Shown: positions 17,403 to 26,091 of the stretch, one piece after another
Numbering within the stretch: position 1 is the first letter of the stretch
Layout: every line of letters begins with the position of its first letter
Source: Oscillatoriales cyanobacterium PMM_0008
Lineage (GTDB): Bacteria; Cyanobacteriota; Cyanobacteriia; Cyanobacteriales; Aerosakkonemataceae
Assembly (NCBI GenBank): GCA_949128025.1
Contig: CASBRD010000229.1
Span: forward strand, 1-57,402
DNA: 57,402 nucleotides
Direction: 5' to 3'
Notes under the pieces: model-generated
Databases searched by the model: none
What the model was told of the DNA's origin: nothing
The model's input: only the letters and a program-made list of their open reading frames with translations
Program-made: the position numbers and the translations under genes

Positions 17403-17467
17403 GGGCGAAGCATTGCGGGATTAAGCTTAACTCAAAACCGAAAAGTTAATTCCGCAATGCTTCGCCC
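17403..17467. repeat. Palindromic interspersed repeat, family R1, copy 2
   Basis: Inverted arms GGGCGAAGCATTGCGGGA (17403-17420) and its near complement (17451-17467) enclose a 30-base A/T-rich centre. It sits between the convergent histidine kinase and ABC genes and could also act as a bidirectional terminator. Confidence 0.85.
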
Positions 17468-17546
17468 CTACATAATCTTGTGGCGGGAACGGAGTAAGCG
17501 CGATCGACCCTTGTAAATCTTACCGCTTCCTCTTTTGTTTGTTCAA

Positions 17547-18527
17547 TCAACTGCTGGCACGAATACCTCGCTTTTGCAGTTCCTGCATGAAAAACTCTTC
17601 CAGTGAGGGACGAGCTAGATTCAAAGAGGTTATTTGTGCGTCCATTAGGCGCAGGCTGGCTAGAAAATCTTGGAGGTCGCCTTCTAAATGACCTCGCCAA
17701 CCGCTTTGGTCAAATTCTAAGTCTGGTATCCATTTTTCCAGAACTTCCCGATTTCCGCCTTTGCCTTTGATGTGGTAGAAGTCAGTGGTGCCGAGAAGAT
17801 CGTCCAAAGCGCCGATGCAAATCAGTTCGCCTTGGGCGAGGATGGCGATGCGATCGCAAATCATCTCCACATCGGACAAGACGTGGCTGTTGAAAAAAAT
17901 CGTTTTGCCTTGCTGTTTGAGCGATAATATAATCTCGCGGATTTGGTAGCGTCCCATCGGGTCAAGTCCAGACATCGGCTCATCCAGAAACACCAATTCC
18001 GGGTCGTTGATTAATGCTTGCGCCATGCCAATTCGTTGCACCATCCCCTTAGAATATTGACGCAGTTGCTTTTTCTTGGCGGCAGATTGGGCAAGTCCCA
18101 CCATATCCAGCAGTTGGGGGATGCGCTCTTTTTGCACGGATTCTGGGATTTCAAATAGTCCTGCTGTCATCTGCAACAATTCCCAGCCGGTTAAATTGTC
18201 GTAGTAATAGGCGTTTTCGGGGAGATAACCGATTTTTTGCTTGACGGCCCGATCGCCCAACGGCTCTCCAAATATTGTCCCATGTCCGGAAGTCGATCGC
18301 ACAATGCCCAGCAGCGTCTTGAGCAGCGTGGTTTTCCCGGCTCCATTTTGCCCCAAAAGACCAAAAGTTTCGCCTTTATAGACGTTGAGGGTGCATTTCT
18401 TGAGAGATTCGATTTTTTGATTGAGCCAGAAGCCAGTGCGATAAACCTTGCTCAGGTTATAGGTTTGCACGACTGGCTGACGTGCAAGTACGATCGCTCC
18501 CTCTTGGGTATCTTCAACGAAAGTCAT
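17547..18527 (-). CDS. ABC transporter ATP-binding protein (CcmA/NatA type)
   Basis: This is a 326-residue ABC ATPase with Walker A GQNGAGKT (59-66), the signature YSKGM (158-162), Walker B ELVFLDEPMSGLDP (177-190) and the H-loop in FNSHVLS. An about 90-residue C-terminal extension is typical of the multidrug/Na-type exporter ATPases (ABC-2 class). The matching ABC-2 permease would normally be the next gene but is not present on this strand here, so the ATPase is an orphan that must pair with a permease elsewhere. It is convergent with the histidine kinase. Confidence 0.9.
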   Translation of the reverse strand: MTFVEDTQEGAIVLARQPVVQTYNLSKVYRTGFWLNQKIESLKKCTLNVYKGETFGLLGQNGAGKTTLLKTLLGIVRSTSGHGTIFGEPLGDRAVKQKIGYLPENAYYYDNLTGWELLQMTAGLFEIPESVQKERIPQLLDMVGLAQSAAKKKQLRQYSKGMVQRIGMAQALINDPELVFLDEPMSGLDPMGRYQIREIILSLKQQGKTIFFNSHVLSDVEMICDRIAILAQGELICIGALDDLLGTTDFYHIKGKGGNREVLEKWIPDLEFDQSGWRGHLEGDLQDFLASLRLMDAQITSLNLARPSLEEFFMQELQKRGIRASS

Positions 18528-18778
18528 ATCAGTTCGGCTATATGCGGTAACTGAGAGTGATTATTCCTTATTTTGCAGGGTTTTGTCTCAGTTGAGGAAG
18601 TCTGGCATTACTCACCAGATGAGTATATAAAACATGACTATGACGGATAATTTTTGAAAAAATAGGAGCTTAACCAGCAAATGTGATGTTGAATACATAG
18701 TTGGGCTACTTCACGTTATCTGTGGGGACAGCAGTTTGAGAGCTATCCGTAGGACAGCATTTAGAGTTTGGTGGTAAG

Positions 18779-19126
18779 TTGAGCAATATTGAGCTAGCAT
18801 TTCAACCCATAATATTGGAAGTTGCGATTCTTGAGGTTAAACCTGATTTGACTGAAGAATTTGAAGCTGCATTCAAAACAGCCTCAAGGATTATTGTTTC
18901 TATGTCAGGCTATATCTCCCATGAGCTTCAACGATGTCTAGAAACTACAAATCGTTATATTCTGCTTGTACGTTGGCAGCAATTAGAAGACCATACGGTT
19001 GGATTTCGACAATCGCCAAAATATCAAGAGTGGCGCTCCCTACTCCACCACTTCTACGATCCATTTCCAACTGTGGAGCATTATGAAAGCGTTTTGTTTA
19101 ACTCTGGCTCTGAGTTTTGCCCATAG
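18779..19126 (+). CDS. Antibiotic biosynthesis monooxygenase (ABM) fold protein
   Basis: This 115-residue alpha/beta protein matches the dimeric ferredoxin-like ABM pattern: ILEVAILEVKPDLTEEFE for strand 1, a helix, SMSGYISHELQRC, then RYILLVRWQQLEDHTVGFR and the terminal EHYESV. Members include small quinol monooxygenases and heme-degrading relatives, so the substrate is uncertain. The start is TTG at 18779; I see no better one. Its 3' end overlaps the 3' end of the convergent DUF433 gene by 46 bases. Confidence 0.85.
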   Translation: MSNIELAFQPIILEVAILEVKPDLTEEFEAAFKTASRIIVSMSGYISHELQRCLETTNRYILLVRWQQLEDHTVGFRQSPKYQEWRSLLHHFYDPFPTVEHYESVLFNSGSEFCP

Positions 19127-19365
19127 TAAGCTGCTATATCTGCCTCAATAGCATCTCTATTTGCATGATAATAAGCTAGCGCCGCATAAACTTGTGCTAA
19201 CGTCAAGTGCGGTCTGGCGTCGGTGATTTCTTCTGGAGTCATCCCCGCCTTGTAATCGATGGCTATGTTTTGGACAGAAATCCTCGTTCCCCCAATTCGA
19301 GGACGACCGCCACAGGTTTCTGGAGTTTGGACAATTAGCGTTCCGATGTCGATCGCAGTTGACAT
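19081..19365 (-). CDS. DUF433 family antitoxin-like protein
   Basis: The 94-residue protein starting at the ATG at 19365 has the DUF433 core: PETCGGRPRIGGTRISVQNI, then GMTPEEITDARPHLTLAQVY and AALAYYHANRDAIEAD. DUF433 proteins are small HTH-containing antitoxins usually followed by a DUF5615 PIN-like toxin. Here no toxin follows; the gene runs tail-to-tail into the ABM gene. I rejected the longer frame up to 19509 because its extra N-terminus is antisense to the next gene and unlike the family. Confidence 0.88.
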   Translation of the reverse strand: MSTAIDIGTLIVQTPETCGGRPRIGGTRISVQNIAIDYKAGMTPEEITDARPHLTLAQVYAALAYYHANRDAIEADIAAYYGQNSEPELNKTLS

Positions 19366-19477
19366 ATTCACCTCTTGGGGAGTTACTTCTAATTCTAATT
19401 TGCTAGAAAATGCCTGTGACTTGTTGAATTCGAGTAAGTTTAAGATACTAAATATAAGTAAAACTCCAAGGAAACGG

Positions 19478-19687
19478 ATGGATCGGTCAAAAATTATTGC
19501 TGTAATCACGGGTGCGATTTCTTTAATTCTGGCGATCGCATACCTACTCCTCGTTCAACTGCTAGATTTTCGTGGCCCAATGCAACCCGCACCTCAAAGC
19601 CAAGTGCCCCAAGCAGTAAGATTTATTTCTTTTCCTCCCCCCGTTGCGGGGGGATTGAGGGGGGTAAAAATGCCGCTAACCAGCTAA
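19478..19687 (+). CDS. Small single-pass membrane protein
   Basis: This 69-residue protein begins MDRSKIIAVITGAISLILAI, then AYLLLVQLLDFRG, giving one membrane helix followed by a short proline-rich tail. Similar short proteins are common and unnamed in cyanobacteria. The last about 18 residues (PPPVAGGLRGVKMPLTS) are encoded by a G/C-rich interspersed repeat, so the natural C-terminus may have been replaced. It overlaps the convergent PRK-like gene by four bases. Function unknown. Confidence 0.6.
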   Translation: MDRSKIIAVITGAISLILAIAYLLLVQLLDFRGPMQPAPQSQVPQAVRFISFPPPVAGGLRGVKMPLTS

Positions 19688-20659
19688 ACGCTACTACCCT
19701 CTAAGGGTACAGCCTTAGTCGATTCCAAGTGGGTAGCCTTGATCATGTGATAAGCGATCAGTAGCTGCGTCAGCGCCAGAGGGTAACTCTGGAGAGTTTC
19801 CCCAGTTGTCCCCGTAAGTTTGCCAATGTCTGGATTCCCTTCGCGGCTACAGAAAGGCAATAAGTTAGGTATTTCGCTACAGATCATCCTCTCTATCTTG
19901 CTGACTTGTTCGCCAGTAGCGTGACTATCGATTTCCAGAACATCAACAGGCTTACTCATATCGCGATCGAGTTCTAGGCGGATTGCTTGCATCGAATCGA
20001 CTTTGCTTTGCTCTAAAATCTCAGTCAAATCCGGGTGGGGAATAGTAGGTCTGAGTACCAAGCGCACATTCAGATGCGAACTGTCTTCCCCAGACGCTTC
20101 TTCAGGCGGGTAGAAACTGACCACCACATCTGCCCACTGGCGCTGAGGACGAATGAACTGTTCCGAGTCCGGTTCGCGTTTTTCCATTTCGGCGAGAACT
20201 TGTTGGGCCGTGTAGCCCCGCTTGATGGTATCCCGCTTAACCTTCCAGTGGGCACGCAGCGATTCCGGCGGTGCCAGATAAACCTTCACATCGTAGCAAT
20301 CTCGTGCAAGGCGGGTTGAATAACCGAGCAATCCCTCAACAATGACAAATCTGTTGGGCTTGATGTAGTGCGGTGGCTGAAACGTACCCGTTTTGTGACT
20401 GTAAACTGGCTTGAGAATCGGTTCTCCAGCTCGCAACTACATTGATGTGCTGCTGCATGATATCAATGTAGTTGCAGTCCGGGTGGAGGGCTGTAATGCC
20501 AAGTTCGGCACGCTGAGTGCGATCGTAGCGGTGGTAATCATCGGTACAGATAACTGTAACATTCTCTGGCCCCAATACCTGAGCAATGCCTCCAGTCAGT
20601 GTTGTTTTACCGGCAGCGCTATCACCGACGATGCCAAGGATAACGGGACGAGAACTCAT
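19684..20659 (-). pseudogene. PRK/uridine-kinase-like P-loop kinase, broken by +1 frameshift
   Basis: The 5' part (20659 down to about 20440) encodes MSSRPVILGIVGDSAAGKTT with Walker A GDSAAGKT and TDDYHRYDR. The 3' part continues in another frame from LRAGEPILKPVYSHKTGTF through VIVEGLLGYS to the end. Together they make a full-length, about 325-residue phosphoribulokinase-family protein of the second cyanobacterial type, distinct from the canonical Calvin-cycle PRK. Aligned by motif, the join should read QQH-four residues-LRAG, but one extra base (around 20437) shifts the frame. A perfect 14-base inverted repeat straddles the site. The alternatives are a recent mutation, a programmed shift or a sequence error. 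Confidence in the family is high; in true inactivation, moderate. Confidence 0.8.
20433..20475. repeat. 14 bp perfect inverted repeat at the kinase frameshift
   Basis: GCAACTACATTGAT (20433-20446) and its exact complement (20462-20475) flank a 15-base spacer. One arm encodes CNYID; the other covers the frameshift, where family members do not conserve such a sequence. This is the pattern left by template switching at a quasi-palindrome. Confidence 0.85.
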
Positions 20660-20785
20660 AGTTTCTGCTCTATGGATAAGAAAAGAATTTTTAATAGGTT
20701 TAATTTTAAAACGCCTGGGGGATCAATAGATAGCACTCCAGTACAAGAAGTTTTGTATGATTAAGGGCGGCTAGAGGAAAAGTTG

Positions 20786-21790
20786 ATGGAATCGTTTACC
20801 GATTACGCACGCGATCGCACCTACGCCATCCTTGGCACTGGTGCTGTAGGCGGTTTCTACGGTGGCTGCTTGCAAAAAACAGGTGTGGATGTCCACTTCC
20901 TGCTGCACAGCGATTACGAATACGTTAACAAGCATGGCTTAATCGTGGAGTCAAAAGATGGCGACTTCACCCTTCCCCATGTCAAAGCTTACCGCGATGT
21001 AGAAACGATGCCGCCTTGCGATGTGGTAGTCGTCGCCCTCAAAACCACCCAAAATCACCTACTGCCGAAATTGTTGCCTAGTGTGGTAAAGGATGATGGC
21101 GTAGTTCTGGTGCTGCAAAATGGATTGGGCGTAGAAGATGAAATCGCCCAAATTGTTGGCTCAAAAAGGGTTATGGGCGGACTGTGCTTTCTGTGTTCCA
21201 ATAAAGTGGGGCCGGGATATATCCGCCACCTAGACTACGGTGAAATTAAGTTAGGTGAATATGCTCCCGATTATCAATCTTGTGGTATAACCGAACGAAT
21301 GCGTCAGATTGCCAGTGATTTTGAACGTGCAGGCATTCCCATTAAGTTAGCTGAAGATTTGCTGCTGGCACGTTGGCAGAAATTAGTCTGGAATATACCA
21401 TACAATGGCCTTTCTGTGGTTCTCAATGCTAGAACCGATGAGTTGATGGCGGATGTTCACACACGCGCTTTAGTCGAACAATTGATGTGGGAAGTTGTGG
21501 CGGGGGCAAAAAGTTGCGATCGCGCAGCATTTCCCCAGAAGAATCGCATTATCCTCGATAGCTTCGTTGAACTGATGCTCGATTACACTTTGAAGATGAA
21601 ACCATACCGAACCAGCATGAAAATTGACTACGACGAAAAGCGTCCGCTGGAGGTAGAAACTATGTTCGGCAATCCATTACGTTTGGCTCAACAAAATGGT
21701 GTCGATTTACCGCAGATTACCATGCTTTATCAGCAACTGAAATTTCTCAATGCCAGAAATAGCAACTTTGGCAATAACGCAAGTTGCTAG
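20786..21790 (+). CDS. panE: 2-dehydropantoate 2-reductase
   Basis: The 334-residue enzyme reduces ketopantoate to pantoate with NADPH in pantothenate/CoA synthesis. It has the N-terminal dinucleotide-binding motif ILGTGAVGG (15-23), ALKTTQNH (83-90) and VLQNGLGVED (108-117). The catalytic Lys198 and Asn202 lie in WQKLVWNIPYNGLS (196-209). I chose ATG 20786 over the adjacent TTG because a GAGGAAAAG ribosome-binding site lies at a good distance. A palindrome after the stop separates it from the convergent GTPase gene. Paralogues in this fold reduce other 2-keto acids, so the exact substrate is likely but not certain. Confidence 0.88.
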   Translation: MESFTDYARDRTYAILGTGAVGGFYGGCLQKTGVDVHFLLHSDYEYVNKHGLIVESKDGDFTLPHVKAYRDVETMPPCDVVVVALKTTQNHLLPKLLPSVVKDDGVVLVLQNGLGVEDEIAQIVGSKRVMGGLCFLCSNKVGPGYIRHLDYGEIKLGEYAPDYQSCGITERMRQIASDFERAGIPIKLAEDLLLARWQKLVWNIPYNGLSVVLNARTDELMADVHTRALVEQLMWEVVAGAKSCDRAAFPQKNRIILDSFVELMLDYTLKMKPYRTSMKIDYDEKRPLEVETMFGNPLRLAQQNGVDLPQITMLYQQLKFLNARNSNFGNNASC

Positions 21791-21814
21791 TTATATAGTT
21801 AAGGCTCGTATTAG

Positions 21815-21880
21815 GTACGTTGTTGCGCTTTAGCGCTCTTATCCCAGTTGTAATAAGAGCGCTAAAGCGCAACAACATAC
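21815..21880. repeat. Palindromic repeat, family R3, copy 1
   Basis: Nearly perfect 28-base arms (21815-21842 and 21853-21880) contain the core GTTGTTGCGCTTTAGCGC. It lies between the convergent panE and GTPase genes. A shorter perfect copy lies at 41822-41859. It could serve as a bidirectional terminator, though U-runs are weak. Confidence 0.85.
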
Positions 21881-21920
21881 CAAATATTTAACTAGGGCTA
21901 ATCGACCGGACATGATATAA

Positions 21921-23609
21921 TTACCAATCATCGCGTTTAGGAGAAGGATCGGTCCAATCATCATATGCGTGTTTTGGTTCTAATTTCCGATCTTCTTTCT
22001 CTAGTTCCTCTTCTTCATATTGCTCCTCTAATTCCTCTTCTTTCTCTCGTTCTGGGGGGAAATTGTCTGTCAGTGGTTTAACTACTTTTGCGATCGCTTC
22101 CTGCACAAACGCCTTGACAAATTCATCCTTGCGGTTTAGCTGAAACTGTCGCTGCACCACCTCAGTAATACCGCCATCGCCCCAATCTTGATCGTGACGA
22201 AAATATTCAATAAAACTTTTACCAGCAATCCTGGTAATATAAGCAGCAGTAACACCCTGAATTGCCTTACCGACTAAATAGGTAGCGAGATTTAGCTGAA
22301 GTGCCCTTGAAAGTAATTCGATCGCACCTTTAACAATACCCAAACTTGCCAGGGTTTTTCCCAGGGAAAGCGCCAACTCTCTTCCCCGTTCCATATTCAA
22401 CTCACAGCCGTAGATTTTGCCGATTTCTACCACCATTTGGGCATTAACAGCCGCTGTTGCCAACAAATCTACCACAGGCAAAGGCGTAACAGCAATTACA
22501 CCAGCACCAATCCACTGAAATCGTTCCACCACTTTATCAGCTTGACGCCGCCGCTGAGCATCGATGAGTTTCCGCGCCTCTTCTCCCAGACGTTGAGATT
22601 GCAGTAAAATGTTATCTGCCATCAAGTCGTCTCCCTCTGCACGCAGAACTATTGCCAGACGGCGGATTAAAGGCATTACGTCTGGTTCCGCTTGGAAGAT
22701 ATCGCCATTTTCCAGTTTGACAGTTTTGGGATTAGCTGCGATCGCAACTATATCCGATGTAGCGATAAACCCCCGGATTCGTTCCCGCAGTCGCGCCTGA
22801 ATACTTTCCTTATCCTCATCTGTATAGAGGTCGGTTTTGTTGAGGACGAGGAGACTTCGCTTACCAATTTCTGCCAATGCTCGCAGCGGTTCATATTCCG
22901 ACCTTCGCAAATCATTATCTACCACAAACAACAACAAATCTGCTTCCGTCGCCAGTTGACGCGCCAGTTGTTCCCGTTCCGTTCCCGCCACCCCAGCTTC
23001 TAAAATTCCAGGCGTATCCGTAATCAGAATTTCTCGTTCCAATCCTTTCAACTTCAGATTATAAGTTTCTCCCACCTCCGTCGTTCCCATCGGCGCATTC
23101 ACCTGTCCTACCATTCTCCCCATCAGCGCATTCACAAGGGAAGTTTTACCCGCCGAACCAGTACCAAACACCACCACTTGCAGGTTACCGCGAGATAGGG
23201 TCGCCTCAATTTCGCGGGATCTCGTCAGTAAAGCTTGTCGCGACACCTCATCCTGAATCTGCTTCACCTGTTTTCGCACAGCGCGGAGAGTTTCTGCTGC
23301 TGCTTCCGTTTTCGCTTCAGGGACTTTCGGTTGAATTTTGCGACGGCGCGGCTTATTTTGCCCCTCCCAAAACATCATCGCGTAATAGCCGAAAGCGGCA
23401 ATTAACATCGCCAGCAGCACAATCAGCAAAAACAGCAGCAAATTGGCTAGCAGCGGTGGTGATGACCAAGCTATATTGCTGTAGAGGCGAGTTAGAGAGC
23501 TAATTAGCCAAATTACCAGCCCCAGGAGTACGGTGAAGCTAGCAACCAGCGGGAGAAGGCGAGACAGACGCATGAACTTGGCAGGGAGTATTCTGCTGTT
23601 TGGAGGCAA
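21921..23609 (-). CDS. Membrane-anchored GTPase with DUF697 domain
   Basis: This 562-residue protein has two N-terminal membrane helices (about 17-39 and 53-80) and a coiled linker. The GTPase domain follows, with G1 GTGSAGKTS (149-157), G3 DTPG (198-201) and G4 NKTD (257-260). A C-terminal DUF697-like region (about 360-480) has amphipathic or membrane-associated segments, followed by a highly acidic Glu-rich tail. Cyanobacteria carry several such Era/dynamin-like GTPases of undefined role, presumably in membrane or envelope maintenance. The ATG at 23573 (MRLSRLL) is an equally good start. It is transcribed alone. Confidence 0.88.
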   Translation of the reverse strand: MPPNSRILPAKFMRLSRLLPLVASFTVLLGLVIWLISSLTRLYSNIAWSSPPLLANLLLFLLIVLLAMLIAAFGYYAMMFWEGQNKPRRRKIQPKVPEAKTEAAAETLRAVRKQVKQIQDEVSRQALLTRSREIEATLSRGNLQVVVFGTGSAGKTSLVNALMGRMVGQVNAPMGTTEVGETYNLKLKGLEREILITDTPGILEAGVAGTEREQLARQLATEADLLLFVVDNDLRRSEYEPLRALAEIGKRSLLVLNKTDLYTDEDKESIQARLRERIRGFIATSDIVAIAANPKTVKLENGDIFQAEPDVMPLIRRLAIVLRAEGDDLMADNILLQSQRLGEEARKLIDAQRRRQADKVVERFQWIGAGVIAVTPLPVVDLLATAAVNAQMVVEIGKIYGCELNMERGRELALSLGKTLASLGIVKGAIELLSRALQLNLATYLVGKAIQGVTAAYITRIAGKSFIEYFRHDQDWGDGGITEVVQRQFQLNRKDEFVKAFVQEAIAKVVKPLTDNFPPEREKEEELEEQYEEEELEKEDRKLEPKHAYDDWTDPSPKRDDW

Positions 23610-23811
23610 GGCCCGTGCAAGTACGAGTTGCTTAAGGCTCTAAATTCTAGCCTACACCCGCAGCCACAGTCTGCATCGGTCTTAAGCGGTTTATTCCTGA
23701 CAAACTAGGCATAACTTGGCTCTTTTACTTCCACATAATGAGAACTTTTCAGGTTTCTGAGTCAGAAGCAGAGTATATTGTTGGGAAAAATATTGGGATC
23801 GAGTAAAAACC

Positions 23812-24048
23812 TCATTCCAATTCCTCTCTAATTTCCAGACTGGGTTGTTCTCGGTTTTCCATAAAGTCTTCAGAAAATAGGCTTAAGCTATCAAACATAG
23901 CTTGCCAAGGGTTATCTTTAGGAATTAGAGCGATCGCCCTGCCAATTTTTTTGATATAAACCTCACTGCCTTGAAACTGAAATTCTTTAGGTAAGATAAC
24001 GGATTGATTTTCGCCGTTCGACCACAATTTAGCTGTTTCCATAGTCAT
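23812..24048 (-). CDS. Orphan VapB/AbrB-type antitoxin
   Basis: The 78-residue protein has the VapB pattern: TAKLWSNGENQSVILPKEFQF, which spans two lines of the fold, then GSEVYIKKIGRAIALIPKD and a charged tail. VapB proteins bind DNA as swapped-hairpin dimers and inhibit a VapC toxin encoded just downstream. No PIN-coding frame exists downstream in the 200-base gap, so this is an orphan. It follows the TPR gene on the same strand by about 45 bases and may be co-transcribed with it. Confidence 0.75.
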   Translation of the reverse strand: MTMETAKLWSNGENQSVILPKEFQFQGSEVYIKKIGRAIALIPKDNPWQAMFDSLSLFSEDFMENREQPSLEIREELE

Positions 24049-24093
24049 AGTGTGTTTTTAGGTGGTTAGGTTAAATTCCAATCATCAGGAAAA

Positions 24094-25413
24094 TCACTGA
24101 CTTCTATTCTTGCGCCGAAACCCAATCCAGAGAGGCAATAACTCGTAAGATAACCTAAGCATTCGTAAAATTCTGCGGTGATTTAAAACCCCCACTTTCT
24201 GATATAGCATTAACCCTTGAATTAGAGTTTTTATGAATTTCAATAAACGTCCTTTACGCAACGAAACAACTGCTAAACCCATTAGACAACTAGCTGCTCC
24301 CTGAAGCTTACCAGTATCTTTTCTTCTTTTTAATGCAATTTCAAAGTTTCTAGCTGCATCATCAACTTTGCCTTTTTCCAGAAAAATAAATCCTAGCTGT
24401 TCATAAGAATCCGTGATTCCCCTTTGATCTTCTATTTTATTATATTCCTCAAAAGATATCAGGCATTCTACTTCTGCCTGATGATATTTTCGCTGATTAA
24501 GGTAAACCCAAGCTTTATGATGGCCAATCCCTATATTAGCGTTTTCATCCCCAATTTCTTCAGCTTTTTTTCTCGCTTGCTCCAAATTAAAAAGAGACTC
24601 ACTATAATGACGTTTTTTCCTTAGTATAACGCCTTGATGTATTAAGGGATTAACAAGCTTATAAAACATCCCGTTTTGGCTACATATTTCGATCACCTCT
24701 GAATATAAATTTTGGGCTTTTTCGAGGTTTAGTTTCTTCATTTCCCAGTATGCCATATTACTTAATATATCAGCTTTTAATCCTAAACAAATTAAACTCC
24801 TTTCCCAGTCAGGATTATAATTTATGTAGTCTTCCATCATTTTCAATGCGTTATTAAGATTTAATATCCCTTCCTCGTAAAGTTCAGACTGAACCTGAGA
24901 CATTCCTAAACGCCCTGTAGCTTCTATATAAATCTCTGAATTGTTCCATGAGTATGAACGTACTTGCTCAAACAAAACGCAAGACTCTGACAATCTATCT
25001 AAACTGTACAATGCTCTAGCTTTTAAGATAATAATTTGGCTAAGATCTATATTTGTATCTTGCAATGATATTAGGATATCTTCACCAACCTCAAGTAAAT
25101 TACGTGAAAGTAATTTAAACATTAAATATTCATATAGTGGTAGGGAGAAACTCACAGATTTAGTATCGATCCTGATAGATTCATCAATAACAATTTTCAT
25201 TTGTTCCCATACTTGTAATTTACAGAGATGGTATAAAGCTTCTAAATAACGCTTCACCTTCTCCAAATTAGTCGCATCTGACGGCGGTTCATCTTCAACA
25301 GTCAGGAAGTATTTAACTGCTGTGTAATTTTGGCGTTTCTCAAGTGGAATTTTCCGCGAATCTATACCTAACCTGGCATAAAGTAATTGTCCCGGTGTTG
25401 CCGAATCACTCAT
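24094..25413 (-). CDS. TPR-repeat protein, probable sensor half of a split STAND protein
   Basis: This 439-residue all-helical protein has about seven to eight tetratricopeptide repeats (clear units around 165-375, e.g. LYEEGILNLNNALKMM and GKVDDAARNFEIALKRRK). Its N-terminal stretch EPPSDATNLEKVKRYLEALY, then HLCKLQVWEQ, closely resembles the segment that follows the winged helix in single-chain cyanobacterial NB-ARC-TPR proteins. Upstream on the same strand are uma2 and an HTH-NB-ARC gene that lacks a sensor. I infer that it supplies the ligand-sensing repeats for that ATPase. The C-terminus is basic. Confidence 0.8.
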   Translation of the reverse strand: MSDSATPGQLLYARLGIDSRKIPLEKRQNYTAVKYFLTVEDEPPSDATNLEKVKRYLEALYHLCKLQVWEQMKIVIDESIRIDTKSVSFSLPLYEYLMFKLLSRNLLEVGEDILISLQDTNIDLSQIIILKARALYSLDRLSESCVLFEQVRSYSWNNSEIYIEATGRLGMSQVQSELYEEGILNLNNALKMMEDYINYNPDWERSLICLGLKADILSNMAYWEMKKLNLEKAQNLYSEVIEICSQNGMFYKLVNPLIHQGVILRKKRHYSESLFNLEQARKKAEEIGDENANIGIGHHKAWVYLNQRKYHQAEVECLISFEEYNKIEDQRGITDSYEQLGFIFLEKGKVDDAARNFEIALKRRKDTGKLQGAASCLMGLAVVSLRKGRLLKFIKTLIQGLMLYQKVGVLNHRRILRMLRLSYELLPLWIGFRRKNRSQ

Positions 25414-25472
25414 AATTTCCTACCCCTAAGATTTTGAAGCTTCGATCTAAATTAACGCTAATTTCCAGACAC

Positions 25473-26066
25473 CTACAGCTTTACTCTGAGAACTTGTTCA
25501 GCAGTTAAATTCAAATCGGGAAAAGTTGCAGAGATAATCCGTTCACCACCCCTAAACTCCTGTTTCTGGTAAACTTTATTTTCCAACTGGTGAACTGTCA
25601 CCCGCTTATCTCGCTTCGATTCAGGATTTACTACCCAATATTCGGGAATTCCTAAAGCTTGATACTCCCCTAATTTTTCCTTGTAATCATCTCCTGAAGA
25701 ACTGGGACTGACAATTTCCACTACTAACAAACTGGGAACTTGCAAAACTGCTGAACAATCCATCAAAGTTTCCGCAACTTCTAGCAGTACAATCAACACA
25801 TCGGGAAGTCGTGCGCTATCTTCCCCAGTTTGCTGTCCGACTTCTCTAAATGCTTCCCAAGGATAGCCTAATCGCTCTATTTCTAAATCAAATTGGCGTT
25901 CTAAAAACTTAGCAATTCTGATATGTAGAAGTGTAGGAGGATTCATCAGTTTCAGTTGTCCCTGTACCAATTCATAGCGGTTATCAGTTCCATTATCGTA
26001 GGTAAGATATTGTGCAAAAGTCAACTTTGGTATAGTGGTATTCATGGTATTTATGGTGTGATTCAT
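25473..26066 (-). CDS. Uma2 family endonuclease-like protein (DUF820)
   Basis: The 197-residue protein has the Uma2/DUF820 PD-(D/E)XK-like core: LTYDNGTDNRYELVQGQL near the start, ARLPDVLIVLLE, SLLVVEIVSPSSSGDDY and EYQALGIPEYWVVNPES. The Asp of LPDV and Glu of VVEIVSPS are the expected metal ligands. Uma2 proteins are numerous in cyanobacteria and presumed nucleases, but most are uncharacterised. Start at 26066 (MNHTINTM) or 26045 (MNTTIPKL). The frame opens further upstream but only as overlap with the STAND gene. It sits between the two halves of an apparently split STAND protein, 26 and 59 bases from each. Confidence 0.85.
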   Translation of the reverse strand: MNHTINTMNTTIPKLTFAQYLTYDNGTDNRYELVQGQLKLMNPPTLLHIRIAKFLERQFDLEIERLGYPWEAFREVGQQTGEDSARLPDVLIVLLEVAETLMDCSAVLQVPSLLVVEIVSPSSSGDDYKEKLGEYQALGIPEYWVVNPESKRDKRVTVHQLENKVYQKQEFRGGERIISATFPDLNLTAEQVLRVKL

Positions 26067-26091
26067 GCTTTTCAATCGTGCTAATTTTGCC

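Noticed and set aside
17322-17700. Short frames overlapping the ends of the histidine kinase and ABC genes
   Set aside because: They are shadow frames across an R1 palindrome.
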